From Bugula neritina (Eukaryota; Bryozoa; Gymnolaemata; Cheilostomatida; Bugulidae): a DNA stretch of 64,000 bases. The stretch covers positions 4,153,680 to 4,217,679 of the forward strand of contig OZ037767.1 of NCBI GenBank assembly GCA_964035545.1, in the 5' to 3' direction. The position numbers were made by a program, and so were the translations under genes. Below the pieces are notes generated by a model, which worked only from the letters and a program-made list of their open reading frames with translations, had not been told where the DNA came from and made no database searches. This document shows, piece after piece, positions 25,130-36,000 of this stretch (position 1 is its first letter; each line of letters starts with the position of its first letter).

Positions 25130-26738
25130 ATGGCAGAGCAAGACAAACTTCTGTACTTTGATGTCAAAGCGAGAGGAGAAGCTATCCGAATGTTGTACGC
25201 TGTCGCAGGGAAGGGTCTGAATGACCGGAGGATCAGCTTTGAAGAATGGCCTCCTCTTAAAGCAAGTAGGTTTACCAAAACTCAAATATTTAGTATACTT
25301 TAGCTATAAATATAAACTACTGTTATAAACCTATCCAACCTCCATTTAAAGAGTCCCTGACACACTCCATTTAAACAGCATTAAAATATTAACATATATC
25401 TTAGTTATCACCTTTTTTGAAGGTTGTATGCTAAACAATTTCGTTTTATAATAGATTCTTTGCTCATGCTGGCGATATTTATAGTCAACTCTGAAGTTCC
25501 GTGGTTTTATATATTATAGCTAATAGTAATTATTGCTCACTTTCATTATATTATACTAGCTTAGCTGTTGCAACATAAAGCTTAATCACTGAGCTGGCTT
25601 ACAAATGCATGAATGAAATGTGTCAGAAATCTTTTAAATTATCAGCCTAATATAATTCTGAAATAACTCCATAAAAATGACTCTATAACTCATTCGAAGC
25701 TATTAACCCATAAATTGACTTTAAATTGTCAAGAAGTTATTAATTAATGCAAGGAGCCAGTCAAAGGTGTATCAAAGTTGTATCCTAGGTCACCCCATGC
25801 CATCAATGAGCTTGCACTATCTAAAGGAATTATCCTCCTGCAACGCCACTGTAGAAAGTATTTCTAATAACATAATAATTGTTGTAGGTACACCACTGGG
25901 CCAGATACCTGTGTTAACCACTGAAGATGGTGTACTCTGCCAATCTAACACAATAGCCAGATATCTGGGGAGAAAATTTGGTCTGATTGGATCAACCCAG
26001 TGGGACGAGACACTCAATGACTTGGTGATGGAAACTGCGAAGGAGTTTTGTGAGTCAGGAGTGGTGGCTAAGATTTATCCATGGAAATTGTTTAAAAAAG
26101 CTCCTGAACCAGAAGACTCCGAGAAAATCGTAGAAGAGGTCAGACAGACTATTATTAAACACGTTAATTACATCCAGTCAATAGCCGAGAGGAAAGGAAA
26201 GAAATTCATACTCTGTGATCAAGTAAGTGATGTGCCGGTGTTAATTCTTTTGAGTTAGAGTTTAATCTATGAGCATAAAGCGAGAGTTCAAATTTTCTAG
26301 TTATCTAGTCAATAGCAGAAAGAAATTTATACTTTGTAATGGAAGTGCTATTTAATTTAATACTACTTGGACATTTGGACAAGCAGGAAACAGTAAATTT
26401 GACCCTTGTAGTGCAAATTGTACATTATTGATCGGCAAATTAAAGTTTTCAATAGCAAGGTGTGATCAAGAACAAAAGCTCCCCCATAGTTATGGTCATG
26501 GGTATGGCGTTGTCCATACCAATTTAATCATCACCAAGCTCAATGATTAATTTGCTGTATTTTGTAGATTCAGCTAGGAGATGTGTGGTTATATGCAACA
26601 CTAGAGTTCTGTAAAATAGGAGTACCTGATATCATGACTATCACTCCATGGATAAAGGAATTCACAGCTAATTTTGAAGCTGATGAGAGAATGAAGAAAT
26701 ACCTGGCTGAAAGACCTCCGTCTGCATTGGGAGTCTAA
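25130..26738 (+). CDS. Glutathione S-transferase, sigma class (copy C, three coding exons)
   Basis: Coding exons 25130-25265, 25888-26222 and 26568-26738; 213 residues with the stop at 26736-26738. Catalytic Tyr9 (LLYFDVKARGEAIR), Trp40, cis-Pro53 (GQIPVL) and Gln64-Ser65 (CQSNTIARYLGRKFG) are all present. The helical C-terminal domain (WDETLNDLVMETAKEF; NYIQSIAERKGKKF) ends in PPSALGV. Exon sizes 136/335/171 are identical to copy B. It is the only GST of the three on the plus strand, so the cluster includes an inversion. A poly(A) signal AATAAA occurs near 26862. The next gene, ADAT3, converges from the right, only 367 bp between the two stop codons. Confidence 0.95.
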
Positions 26739-27105
26739 ATTTATTTTGCATGCATTAAACAAGACTTTTTACTTCAACCAATTTTAGAATACAGTTTATT
26801 GTTATAAAGTTAATTATTGCTATAAAAGTTATTATTAAACTTTTTTAAGGAATTTAACGAATAAAAGTATTATTTACATTATACATCAACAATTGAAACT
26901 ATTTAAAACAGCAGCATATGTTAGATAAGTTACACTGGTCTTTGCAAAGTATTACCGAAGCAAATAAAGTCTAAAATCAAAGCTATTCTCGTAAAATATT
27001 GCAATTTAAACTTTACAAGTTTTAAAAGCAATCAGGAGCACAACTGCAATTAATTAATGTGTTGCTATGAGTCAAATTTGGTAGTTTGTAAAACCTAGAG
27101 GTGTT

Positions 27106-30100
27106 TTAATCAGATGGCAGTTCATCTAACTGTTTCCTGGTAACTGTAAAGTTATGGTTGAGCTGGGGGTCATAATGCAGACTATATCTAGAGCCAAGGG
27201 CACCTGATTTAGTTGCCATCTCATAGTGTACATGTTTAATCCTGGAGTGTAACAGTGACATGGCACACCTGTGTAAAATGCAGGTAGAATGATATTGTGT
27301 GGTATAAGTTGAAAATTTAGAATGGAAAAAAAAGCAAGTTCAACAACCAACTTAGAATATTTCTAGCAATAAATAAGACATGTGATGAATATTGAAGGCA
27401 CATAAATAAAAATTACCAGGAGTTCATATTTAAACCTTAAAAATAAGCCACTTTATTGAACAAATGAGAGCTGGTTTAAAAATTAACTTAATTTGAGCTC
27501 ATTAAAATAAAATATAAAAAGTAAGAGAGGCATTGTGTTGTTTTAAACCAGATTTAACATCGTACTTTATCTTATAGTAAAAAGAGCATGTACATTTCAC
27601 ATAAAGGTTTGTGCTGGTAATCTTCCAGTCTAGTATGAATAACTAAATGCTCAACAAGAAAAAATCATTAGAAACTAACATAGTGCAGGGCTCGTGAGTG
27701 AGATAGGCTGTGTACCCAGTGCAAATGTAGTCTTCCTCTCTACTCGCTTCCATCTTTTTCTTCTTAGCCTTAGGACTAGCAGGTGAAATATTGCTGTAAG
27801 CAAAGTGATAAATTATAGAATAATAAATGTCACTAAAAGTCCTACAAGCCAACAATGATATTGCTAGGCACATGGGGGTCGACTAAAAGTATAAATTAGC
27901 CTCGGCAGTCAAATCATGCATAATAAATCAGAATAAATTGATAATTTAAACTTGGAATTGAGCAAATCATCATACTGCCATTCAAAAAATACCATAAATT
28001 GCTGTCAGAATTTTTTTGGCTTTAGTCGGTACATTCGACATGGCGGAAATTAAAAAACAGTAAATCCTTGCTTGAAATTTCCAAACTTTGATAGAAACGA
28101 TTGACTCTATTAACTACTAGTCTATATTCAATAATATTGATTACAGGTAATATTAATCCCATCGAATATATACTTCGTTGACAGAATTGGGCAACTAATC
28201 CAGTGCTAATCTCACGGAATACAAACTCCAATGTAAACCACCTGTGAGCGGAAGGACATAAGACTAGAATTGTGTCAGATAATCTTGGTGGTAAGCAGGG
28301 GCAATGCAACCTTGTGGTTGGTTGAACTTTTGACAGGAACTGATTATTGGCTGTGATGACCAAACAATTGATAACTTATTACTTTCAATCAAATCAAAGC
28401 AGCCTTAAAAGTTGTACAAAAGTATGTGATATATAAAAAACCTGAAAACTGGCACATGTGTTTTCAGTGCTCGCCAGCTTAGCTTTAAATTTGTTTTTTA
28501 CTAATAAATACCAATCTACAACACTAAGATGCAACAGCACCCTATTAGCTAGAGGTAGGTGCAGTAATGGTGAAATTGAGAAAAGCCTGTGTTCTAGATT
28601 AGAAATTTGTAGCAAAAGAAATTATGTTCTCACAAGAATTTCAACCCGAGCCCCAACCAAAATCAATAAAGAAATTTGAAGAACTGAGGCTATCTCAATT
28701 TATCCACTACTGCTACTAAATGATTAGTTACTCATACTGACTAGATACTGACTCTAACCGACTAGATACTGACTAGATGCTGACTCTAACCGACTAGACA
28801 GTGACTTGAGCCAGTTTACCAGAACATACATACCTGCAATACTGAGAGGTAATATGAGCCGTGCTTGACCACGCCCCTCCACCCTGCTGATGAGCTACGC
28901 TGTCAATAGCTACCATTACAGAGTGTTTGAGAGGATGAGCATCGGACATTGAGTAACCAACTCCCATGACTTTCTGGCTATTTGCGTCTGCTATTACAGC
29001 ACCACACTACAACATGAGTTGCTATTACAGCGCCACACTACAACATGAGTTGCTATTACAGCGCCACACTACAACATGACTTGCTATTACAGCACCACAC
29101 TACAACATGACTTACCATTACAGCGCCATTTTATAACGTGGCTTATTACTACAGCGCCACATTGCAACAAGAGTTGTTATTACAGCACCACAGCATGACT
29201 TGCTATCACAGCACCATACAATAGCTTAGGGGACTATTGAAGTACCACACTAACACAGTTAATTGCATAAATTAAAATCTTAATATACAGTATCAGCCAA
29301 CACATCAGGGAGCAATAACATCATATAGAAAGCTCCGTGTACTTTGGAAGTTGTGCAACTCAAACTAAATATTAGATATCTTGCTGGGCTAAAGATTATC
29401 ACAGTGGAAGTTGTAATGTACTAACAAACACAATGTAGATATATGCCTCGTAATGAATCGAAAAGCATCACTTGATGGCAACTCATGAACATGTAAATCT
29501 AGCAATCTACCCTCATGTTTGTACAGAAACTTTACTCACTTTAAAACCACCTTTACTATGCTTGGACAGCTGATGGGCCAAATCTATGCACTTTTTATCA
29601 AACTCCGACATAGCAACCAAACCCAATTTTTTCTCCAACCTAAAAAGATTAAAAACTGATATAAAATAACAATAATAGCCAATCTGATGATTATTCTTTA
29701 GCATGGCGTAAACTTAGCTTTAGATCATTGATTTACTAAGCAAGCTTACTCTTGATCTTCATGAAAGAACGTAGGCCACAGTTTGCAAGCCTCATCATAT
29801 TGAGCTCGAGTTACAGGCTGTCTGGAGGCAGCTTGACAATGGTAGGATTCGGCAGCTACGGCATCAGACGGTATACCAGTGTCCTTGAGTATAGTGCGGT
29901 GACAGGAGGCTGTCGGGTCAGCCGTGTCAGCGACAGCACAGAGTAAGACATGTAGTGTCTTTCTACCTGTGAATAAGTGTGAAGAAGTGAAACAAGATAG
30001 AGGAGTTAAATAAAATTTTTCAAATATGGTGTAAGACATGGACTAAAATAAGCTTTCTCTTTTCACATTTAACATTTTGCAAGTTGGTTGAAATCTGCTG

Positions 30101-31102
30101 GTTTTAAATATATGATGTAAAAGACTTACTAGCAGTTATGATTTAATAAAACATCAAAACCAAAATCTGGAGAAGCCACATTTGCACACCACAAAACTAT
30201 TTCAAGCTTTTATAATACAATTCTAGCCTGTAAATTATGAATAAATACCCATTCTTCTCACTGTAACAACAGAATAAGAGCGTAAGCTCCTAATTAGATA
30301 ATATCTAACAAGTGATGACTAATAATAACACAGACTAACCTTCAACCAACACAGACTTTACTCTTCTCAAGTGCTTGTGGTGTGGTAATGGGCATTTTTC
30401 ATTTAGCGCTCTAAAATATTTCAGAATTTGTTAAGAAATATAGCCATTTTTATTTAAAAGCAAAAACTACAAATATACTATGTGCTTTCAATTCAGCTGG
30501 CAAAAGAAGCTTTCTGGGATATTTGTAATGACTTCAACTGCACAAAGTTTATACCCTTCATGATAGAAGAAAATGCACCATAGTAAAATGACAAAATGGT
30601 ATTACTGCCGACATAGATAAACTGTGATCTAACATTATGGTTCATGTTTAACTGAAAACTTACTTTATAATGTGTGAAGTGTGCTTAGAGTTAGTTATCT
30701 CTACAGCTAGAAAGTTGTCTGCAATGTACAGCATATTGAAGCAGAATATAATATAATTGTGGGTTTATGGATGTTGCTAAGAAAATTGCAAATGTGTACG
30801 TCAAAGGGCATATAATACAGGTAGCAAAACATGGATACCAAAAATTGGAATTGTGCCTCATATTGTAAATTAATAAAATGATTACTTAAGACTTTTTCTC
30901 CCTCCAAATGTTTTTGTTACTAATTGATGTAAGTCAACAGCAAATATCGTTTTCTTAGCAAAATATAGATTACAAATTTATATTATTTAATTAACTTAAT
31001 AATTACATAGACTACTGATTTATATTAATGGCAAAATAAAGACTACAATATCGTACCAGTGGTTATAGGCTGAGTAATGTGATCTGGAAGGACATAGTTC
31101 AT
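27106..31102 (-). CDS. ADAT3: tRNA-specific adenosine deaminase subunit 3 (ADAT3), eight coding exons
   Basis: Structural partner of ADAT2 in the heterodimer that converts A34 to inosine in tRNA anticodons. Coding exons: 31102-31057, 30718-30664, 30410-30340, 29966-29750, 29639-29540, 29006-28834, 27793-27680, 27268-27106; about 312 residues (human is about 350). The zinc site of the cytidine-deaminase fold is visible as HPLKHSVMV (His191) and EPCTMC (Cys257, Cys260). Val193 replaces the catalytic Glu, the hallmark of ADAT3 rather than ADAT2/TadA. The conserved N-terminal part reads NSKHTSHIIKALNEKCPLPH and the linker reads QPVTRAQYDEACKLWPTFFH. The C-terminus has LGSRYSLHYDPQLNHNF. The two most 5' exons were chosen by phase and weak family resemblance, so the start is less certain. 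Two donors are GTTAGT. Confidence 0.9.
28741..28806. repeat. Short tandem GACTAGATACTGACTCTAACC repeats next to an ADAT3 donor
   Basis: Imperfect head-to-tail copies of a 10-25 bp unit built from GACTAGATACTGA and CTCTAACC, lying about 30-90 bp inside the intron after the 29006-28834 exon. The units do not include the splice site itself. Confidence 0.7.
28990..29225 (-). repeat. Acceptor-containing 31-bp tandem array in ADAT3
   Basis: The exon starting at 29006 reads, on the minus strand, TTGTAG|TGTGGTGCTGTAATAGC. The same block of about 31 bp (acceptor AG plus the first codons) is repeated about seven more times upstream, to about 29225. The nearest copies are nearly identical and the farther ones decay. 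Each near copy keeps GTTGTAG|TGTGG, so a row of alternative 3' splice sites precedes the true exon. Confidence 0.85.
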
Positions 31103-33013
31103 TCTTATTCATAGACGATTATTCTAAATCAGATATATTTAAAAGTATTTTATAACTTGTGTAGTTGCCACTTGTGTAGTTTTCAACTCATTTGATTTCA
31201 CAATCTTAAATGCAAGTCAATCAAAGGTACATTGTTCAACAATTTTTTTTATCTAAATCAACGGAGAAATGACTGGAATTTCTAAATTTTATGTGATTCT
31301 CAATAATGCACACTTTTAGAAGTTGTAAAAATAAAAATAATAAAAATTAAAATCAAATTACTCCAGACTTTCATAGATTAAAGTACAGATAAACCTGAAT
31401 TTATAATATTTATACTCAAACTTAGCTGACTTGGGAAAATTTAAAAATCTCAGTGTCAAAGTAAAAGAATACATTTTTATCAAGTATATTAGAAAATCAA
31501 AATGACTTACCAAGCAAAACAGCAAATTTTATTCAAATAATCTGTTGCAGTTTAATCATTATCTGTAGTATTAGCAGAATTGAATGAAACATGAGACAAA
31601 ACAAAATAGGCATAAAATTATAAATTCATGCAAATACTTCATATGAAATCAACTTGAAAGAAGTACTAATTTTAACTCAGTGAAAAATGATGAGATTACA
31701 AAATTTATAGTTAACAGCATGAATGGCAAAGTGAAAATAATGTTTTTTTGAAAAATAAAATTTTTTAGCCTGTTAGGACTTATGTATTGATTTTTACAGC
31801 ATTTTATACCAACTAAAAATTAAAAAGTAAATAATTTTACAATGAAAAATAATTTATTTTCAATTAAGAACATTGAAAATGGCAACTAATTCTTTTATCA
31901 AAATTAAGATCTCCTGTTCTAACTTAATCATAGCTGTTTTGCATAAGAAAAAAAATTGCCTTTCGGCATATATGTGAATTTCTATTTCATATAGTGCACC
32001 AACACGCCACATGTTTTATATTGAGCTATTTTCAATTTTGCACACGTGTTTTTTCAACAATAAAATTAAACAGTATAATTGCCCAAGCGCAAGCAACATA
32101 AATTTTAAGAAATTTAAGAGCTCAACTATGTTTTAATGCATAATGACTGTATTAACTAATTACAAGCTTTTAATAACTTAAATTAGTGAATCTGATACCA
32201 CTACCAACAGCTATTTGTGCATGGATTATTTTAGCAATAAAATAGGTAATACAATAAATTTAATTTACGTGGGAAAATATGGGTAGACTGTGATTGACGG
32301 CTAGGATAAGGTAGTAGTTGCCAGCCTACACTTCATAGCATGTGCTATGTCCATCACCATTAGCACAGCTTAGTTGGAAAGTTCACACCAAGACAAGCTT
32401 CTTAGGTCAATCCATAATAATTAAAATTTGTGTATAATCAATCGAGTTCTATTAAAGAAAATGATAAGGAAGTTGAGAAAACATTAATTGACCATAAACT
32501 AATTACTTCATATAAACATAAATGTTAGTGGCCGTCACTAAAAAAAAGGAACCTTCAAATCGGTCAAACTCTCAATGTGACTGACCAAAATCTGTCTGAA
32601 TATAAAGAAGCAGAAATGTAACTTAAAATTTATCATTTTAGTATATTTACAAGTTTAATTATTTCAACAACAGATTATTTGAAATTTCATATTTTAGAGT
32701 TTAAACAACTCATTATATAAATGCATTTAAACAAAATGATTAAAACATATTATAATGCACTATCATACAAAAAGCTGTATAGTACTAAAGTATTAAAGTT
32801 TAAACAAAATTAAACAGAATTCAAATCAGAATGTTATGTGCAAGCTACCAAACAGATAGGATACTACAGTGGAATTATTATGGCTTTTATATGGTTTAGT
32901 AAAAATGAAAGTTTTTCGGAAAAAAATTCTTTTTATTATTACTCCCACTGGTTGAGATCTACGCAAAACTATATCTTATAGTAGAGCTATTGGTATCACT
33001 AACACAAGCCAGT
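31103..33013. other. Intergenic between ADAT3 and the ELAV-like gene
   Basis: Very AT-rich, no recognisable frames. It contains the ADAT3 5' flank on the left and the 3'UTR of the ELAV-like gene on the right. Confidence 0.5.
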
Positions 33014-36000
33014 CTAGTAGTCAAACAGGCCTTGCTGTTCTAGCTGCTCCATCACAGCTTTAGCAGCAGCGGCTGGTCTTAATGGGTATGGGCTGCTGCG
33101 CTCCTTTTTACCCCCTAAAGATTGAGCTGCACCTGATTCGGATGTGTGTTGCATGTAGGATTGGCGCATTCTTGACAAAAGCTGCTGCTGAAGTTCCATT
33201 CCAACTTCTGACTTATACTTGTCGCCAGACTGCCCCTGTTGAGTCGATGATCCCATCATTTGACTTGAGTTGTTCATTCCAAGTTTCTGGGAAAACTGAT
33301 TAGACATATTTTGAGAGCCAAGTTCACCATTATCACCGTATCCTCCGGACATCTGAGAGTTTGGCATCATCTGCTGTTGGCTAGACATCATTTGCTCTTG
33401 ATTGGGCATGACTTGCTGCTGATTGGGCATGATTTGCTGCTGGCTGGACATCATTGGTTGATTGGGCATCATATTTTGTTGTTGATTGCCAATCATTTGT
33501 TGATTGGGCATCATATTTTGCTGATTACCCATCATTTGTTGATTGGGCATCATTTGCTGTTGATTACCCATCATTTGCTGTTGATTACCCATCATTTGCT
33601 GTTGATTACCCATCATCTGTTGATTACCCATCATCTGTTGATTGGGCATCATATTTTGTTGCTGCATCATTTGGGAATTCTGCATCCCAGACATCATTTG
33701 TTGGTTAGGCATCATTTGTTGCGGATTACCCATCATTTGTTGATTGGGCACCACACTTTGTTGCTGGCTGGGCATCATTGGTTGATTGCCCATCATTTGT
33801 TGCTGATTGGGCATCATCATTTGCTGTTGATTGCCCATCATATTTTGTTGATTGGGCATCATATTTTGTTGAGTACCCATCATTTGTTGATTGGGCATCA
33901 TATTTTGTTGATTACCCATCATTTGTTGACTAGGCATCATATTTTGTTGCTGCATCATTTGCGAATTTTGCATTCCAGGCATCATTTGTTGGTTGGGCAT
34001 CATTTGATGTTGATTAGGCATTTCATTAGAATAATATTCTTGCCAATACTCATTCTGTTTTAAAGCAACGCTATTCATCATATTACCACCTTGACCAAAA
34101 CTATTGGCTTGATTAAACATTTGATTCCCCATACCCTGAGAAAAACAAATTAGCAATGAATTAGATAAAACATGTGACAACCAAATTTAGTATGTTCCTA
34201 CTTCTACAATGTTTAAAGAAATTTAAAGGATAAATATAAAAACAAAAGTAAATTTAAATCTGAAGCAACTGGCACAAAAATATAAATTAATAAAGTCAAA
34301 ATTAAAAGTGAAACAAATCTTAATAGTCAAAAAGTAATATTTATTTATGACAAAAGCTAAATTACCGAAAAATGAAAATATTTATAACAACCAGGGCTAT
34401 AAAGAGAATAACAGCAATGTCTCACAAATTTGTAAGTTTATTATTCTTTAAAGTGAAATAATGGTATAAGCTGTAGTGATACTTACGAAATTCATCATTT
34501 GAGTATTCTGTTGCATGTTATTGACACCAGAGTTCTCCAAGTCCTTATAAATAAATATTAAATAAATTGAATTTAAAAGGCTTTATAGAAATCATTATTC
34601 ATATTTGTGAGAAGTGCTACACAGTGAAACAGGAGTATAGACACAACTTGCTCTAACAAAATTTAGTCTTACATCTTAAAATGCAGCACGTTAGTGAAAT
34701 CTCAAACACTCCAAATGTTTGATTGGAGCATTAACATTAAAAAACCCTGAAACAGCGGTCAACAATATCTAATAATGCTTTTATCTTAGCATTTCTCTCA
34801 GTGTTTGAAGACCAACTAACTGGTATTTTATATGAAGGGTAAAACTTTAATCCAGTTACACCAAATAGAACAAAACTGATATTTTCAACAAAGCTGATGT
34901 TTACACTTGTGAATGGGCTATTGATAAACATGGGTAAAATCAAAATTTTTTGTGATGGCCTAAATCTTTTGAAAAAAACCAGAAAATAAAGTAATTTATA
35001 TAGTCTTCTACAGAAAAAGCTGTTTCACATTATTCTCATTCCTTCAACATGCCATGACAATTACAATGAAGCAGCAGTTCTCTTTAAAGACTCAAAATTC
35101 AAACCTTTCTCAACTTGAAGCGCACTTCAATCTCTCGCCCTTTCAATGTTGAATGGTTTAGTTTTGAAACAGCCCTAGTAGCCTCATCATCATTCATCAT
35201 AGTGACAAACCCAAAGCCTTTACTACCCCCTTCTTGGGTCTTCATAATCGCAACCTACGCAAGAGTGAACATACTTAGACATAACGATTCAATGCACACA
35301 TGTAGTAGAAATAGTTGCTCAGCTATGATGTGCTGTAAGTCTTTAGCACCAGAAAGAGTGAAAAAAAATTTTAATTTACGTAAAAATTTGAGAAAAACTT
35401 CCAAAGAATGAACATACTTGGACATAAAGATTCGATGCACACATGCAGTAGGAATAGTTGCTCAATTATGATGTGCTGTAAGTCTTTAGCACCACAGAAA
35501 TTGAAAAGAACTTTTTTAATTTCTGTAAAAATCTGAGAAAAACTTCAAAAGTCTAGAGTAATGAGTTTAATAAAAATATGTATGCCAAAAAATTTAACAG
35601 ACTAATAAAATGTAGTGATGTAGTAATGCATTACTAACAATACTGTTCAATAAAACAGCCACTGCAGTTTCTGATATTACAAGCGCTCAGAAAAAAATCA
35701 ATATATTAGCCTCTTGCTGCATTTTCTACGTATTGATACATAAAAATAATTGAAAGAAATAGAAAGGTTATTTAACTTAGTGATATTAATTAAGGTTTTT
35801 TTCAAACAACAATTTAAATTTGTTCAATATAATTGCTTCTACCGAAATTAGTTTTTTACTTGACAATAAACTGGTTTCAGCTAGAAAACAGAAATTGTTA
35901 GGAACTTACGGAGGGGACAATTGCACTGACAGTTGACAATGCAGCAGATAATAAAAGCACAATCTAGAAAAAATTTCTAGGAACTCGCAGCCTACCTTTC

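Noticed and set aside
28990-29225. Possible CRISPR-like regular repeat array
   Set aside because: Repeats are contiguous, without unique spacers, in an animal intron, and the unit is the ADAT3 splice acceptor plus exon start.
33311-34063. 250-codon plus-strand frame rich in HHLLL/IGHH
   Set aside because: It is the antisense of the Met/Gln/Asn-rich coding exon. Its composition follows from the repeated codons, and the minus-strand frame joins RRM exons in correct phase.
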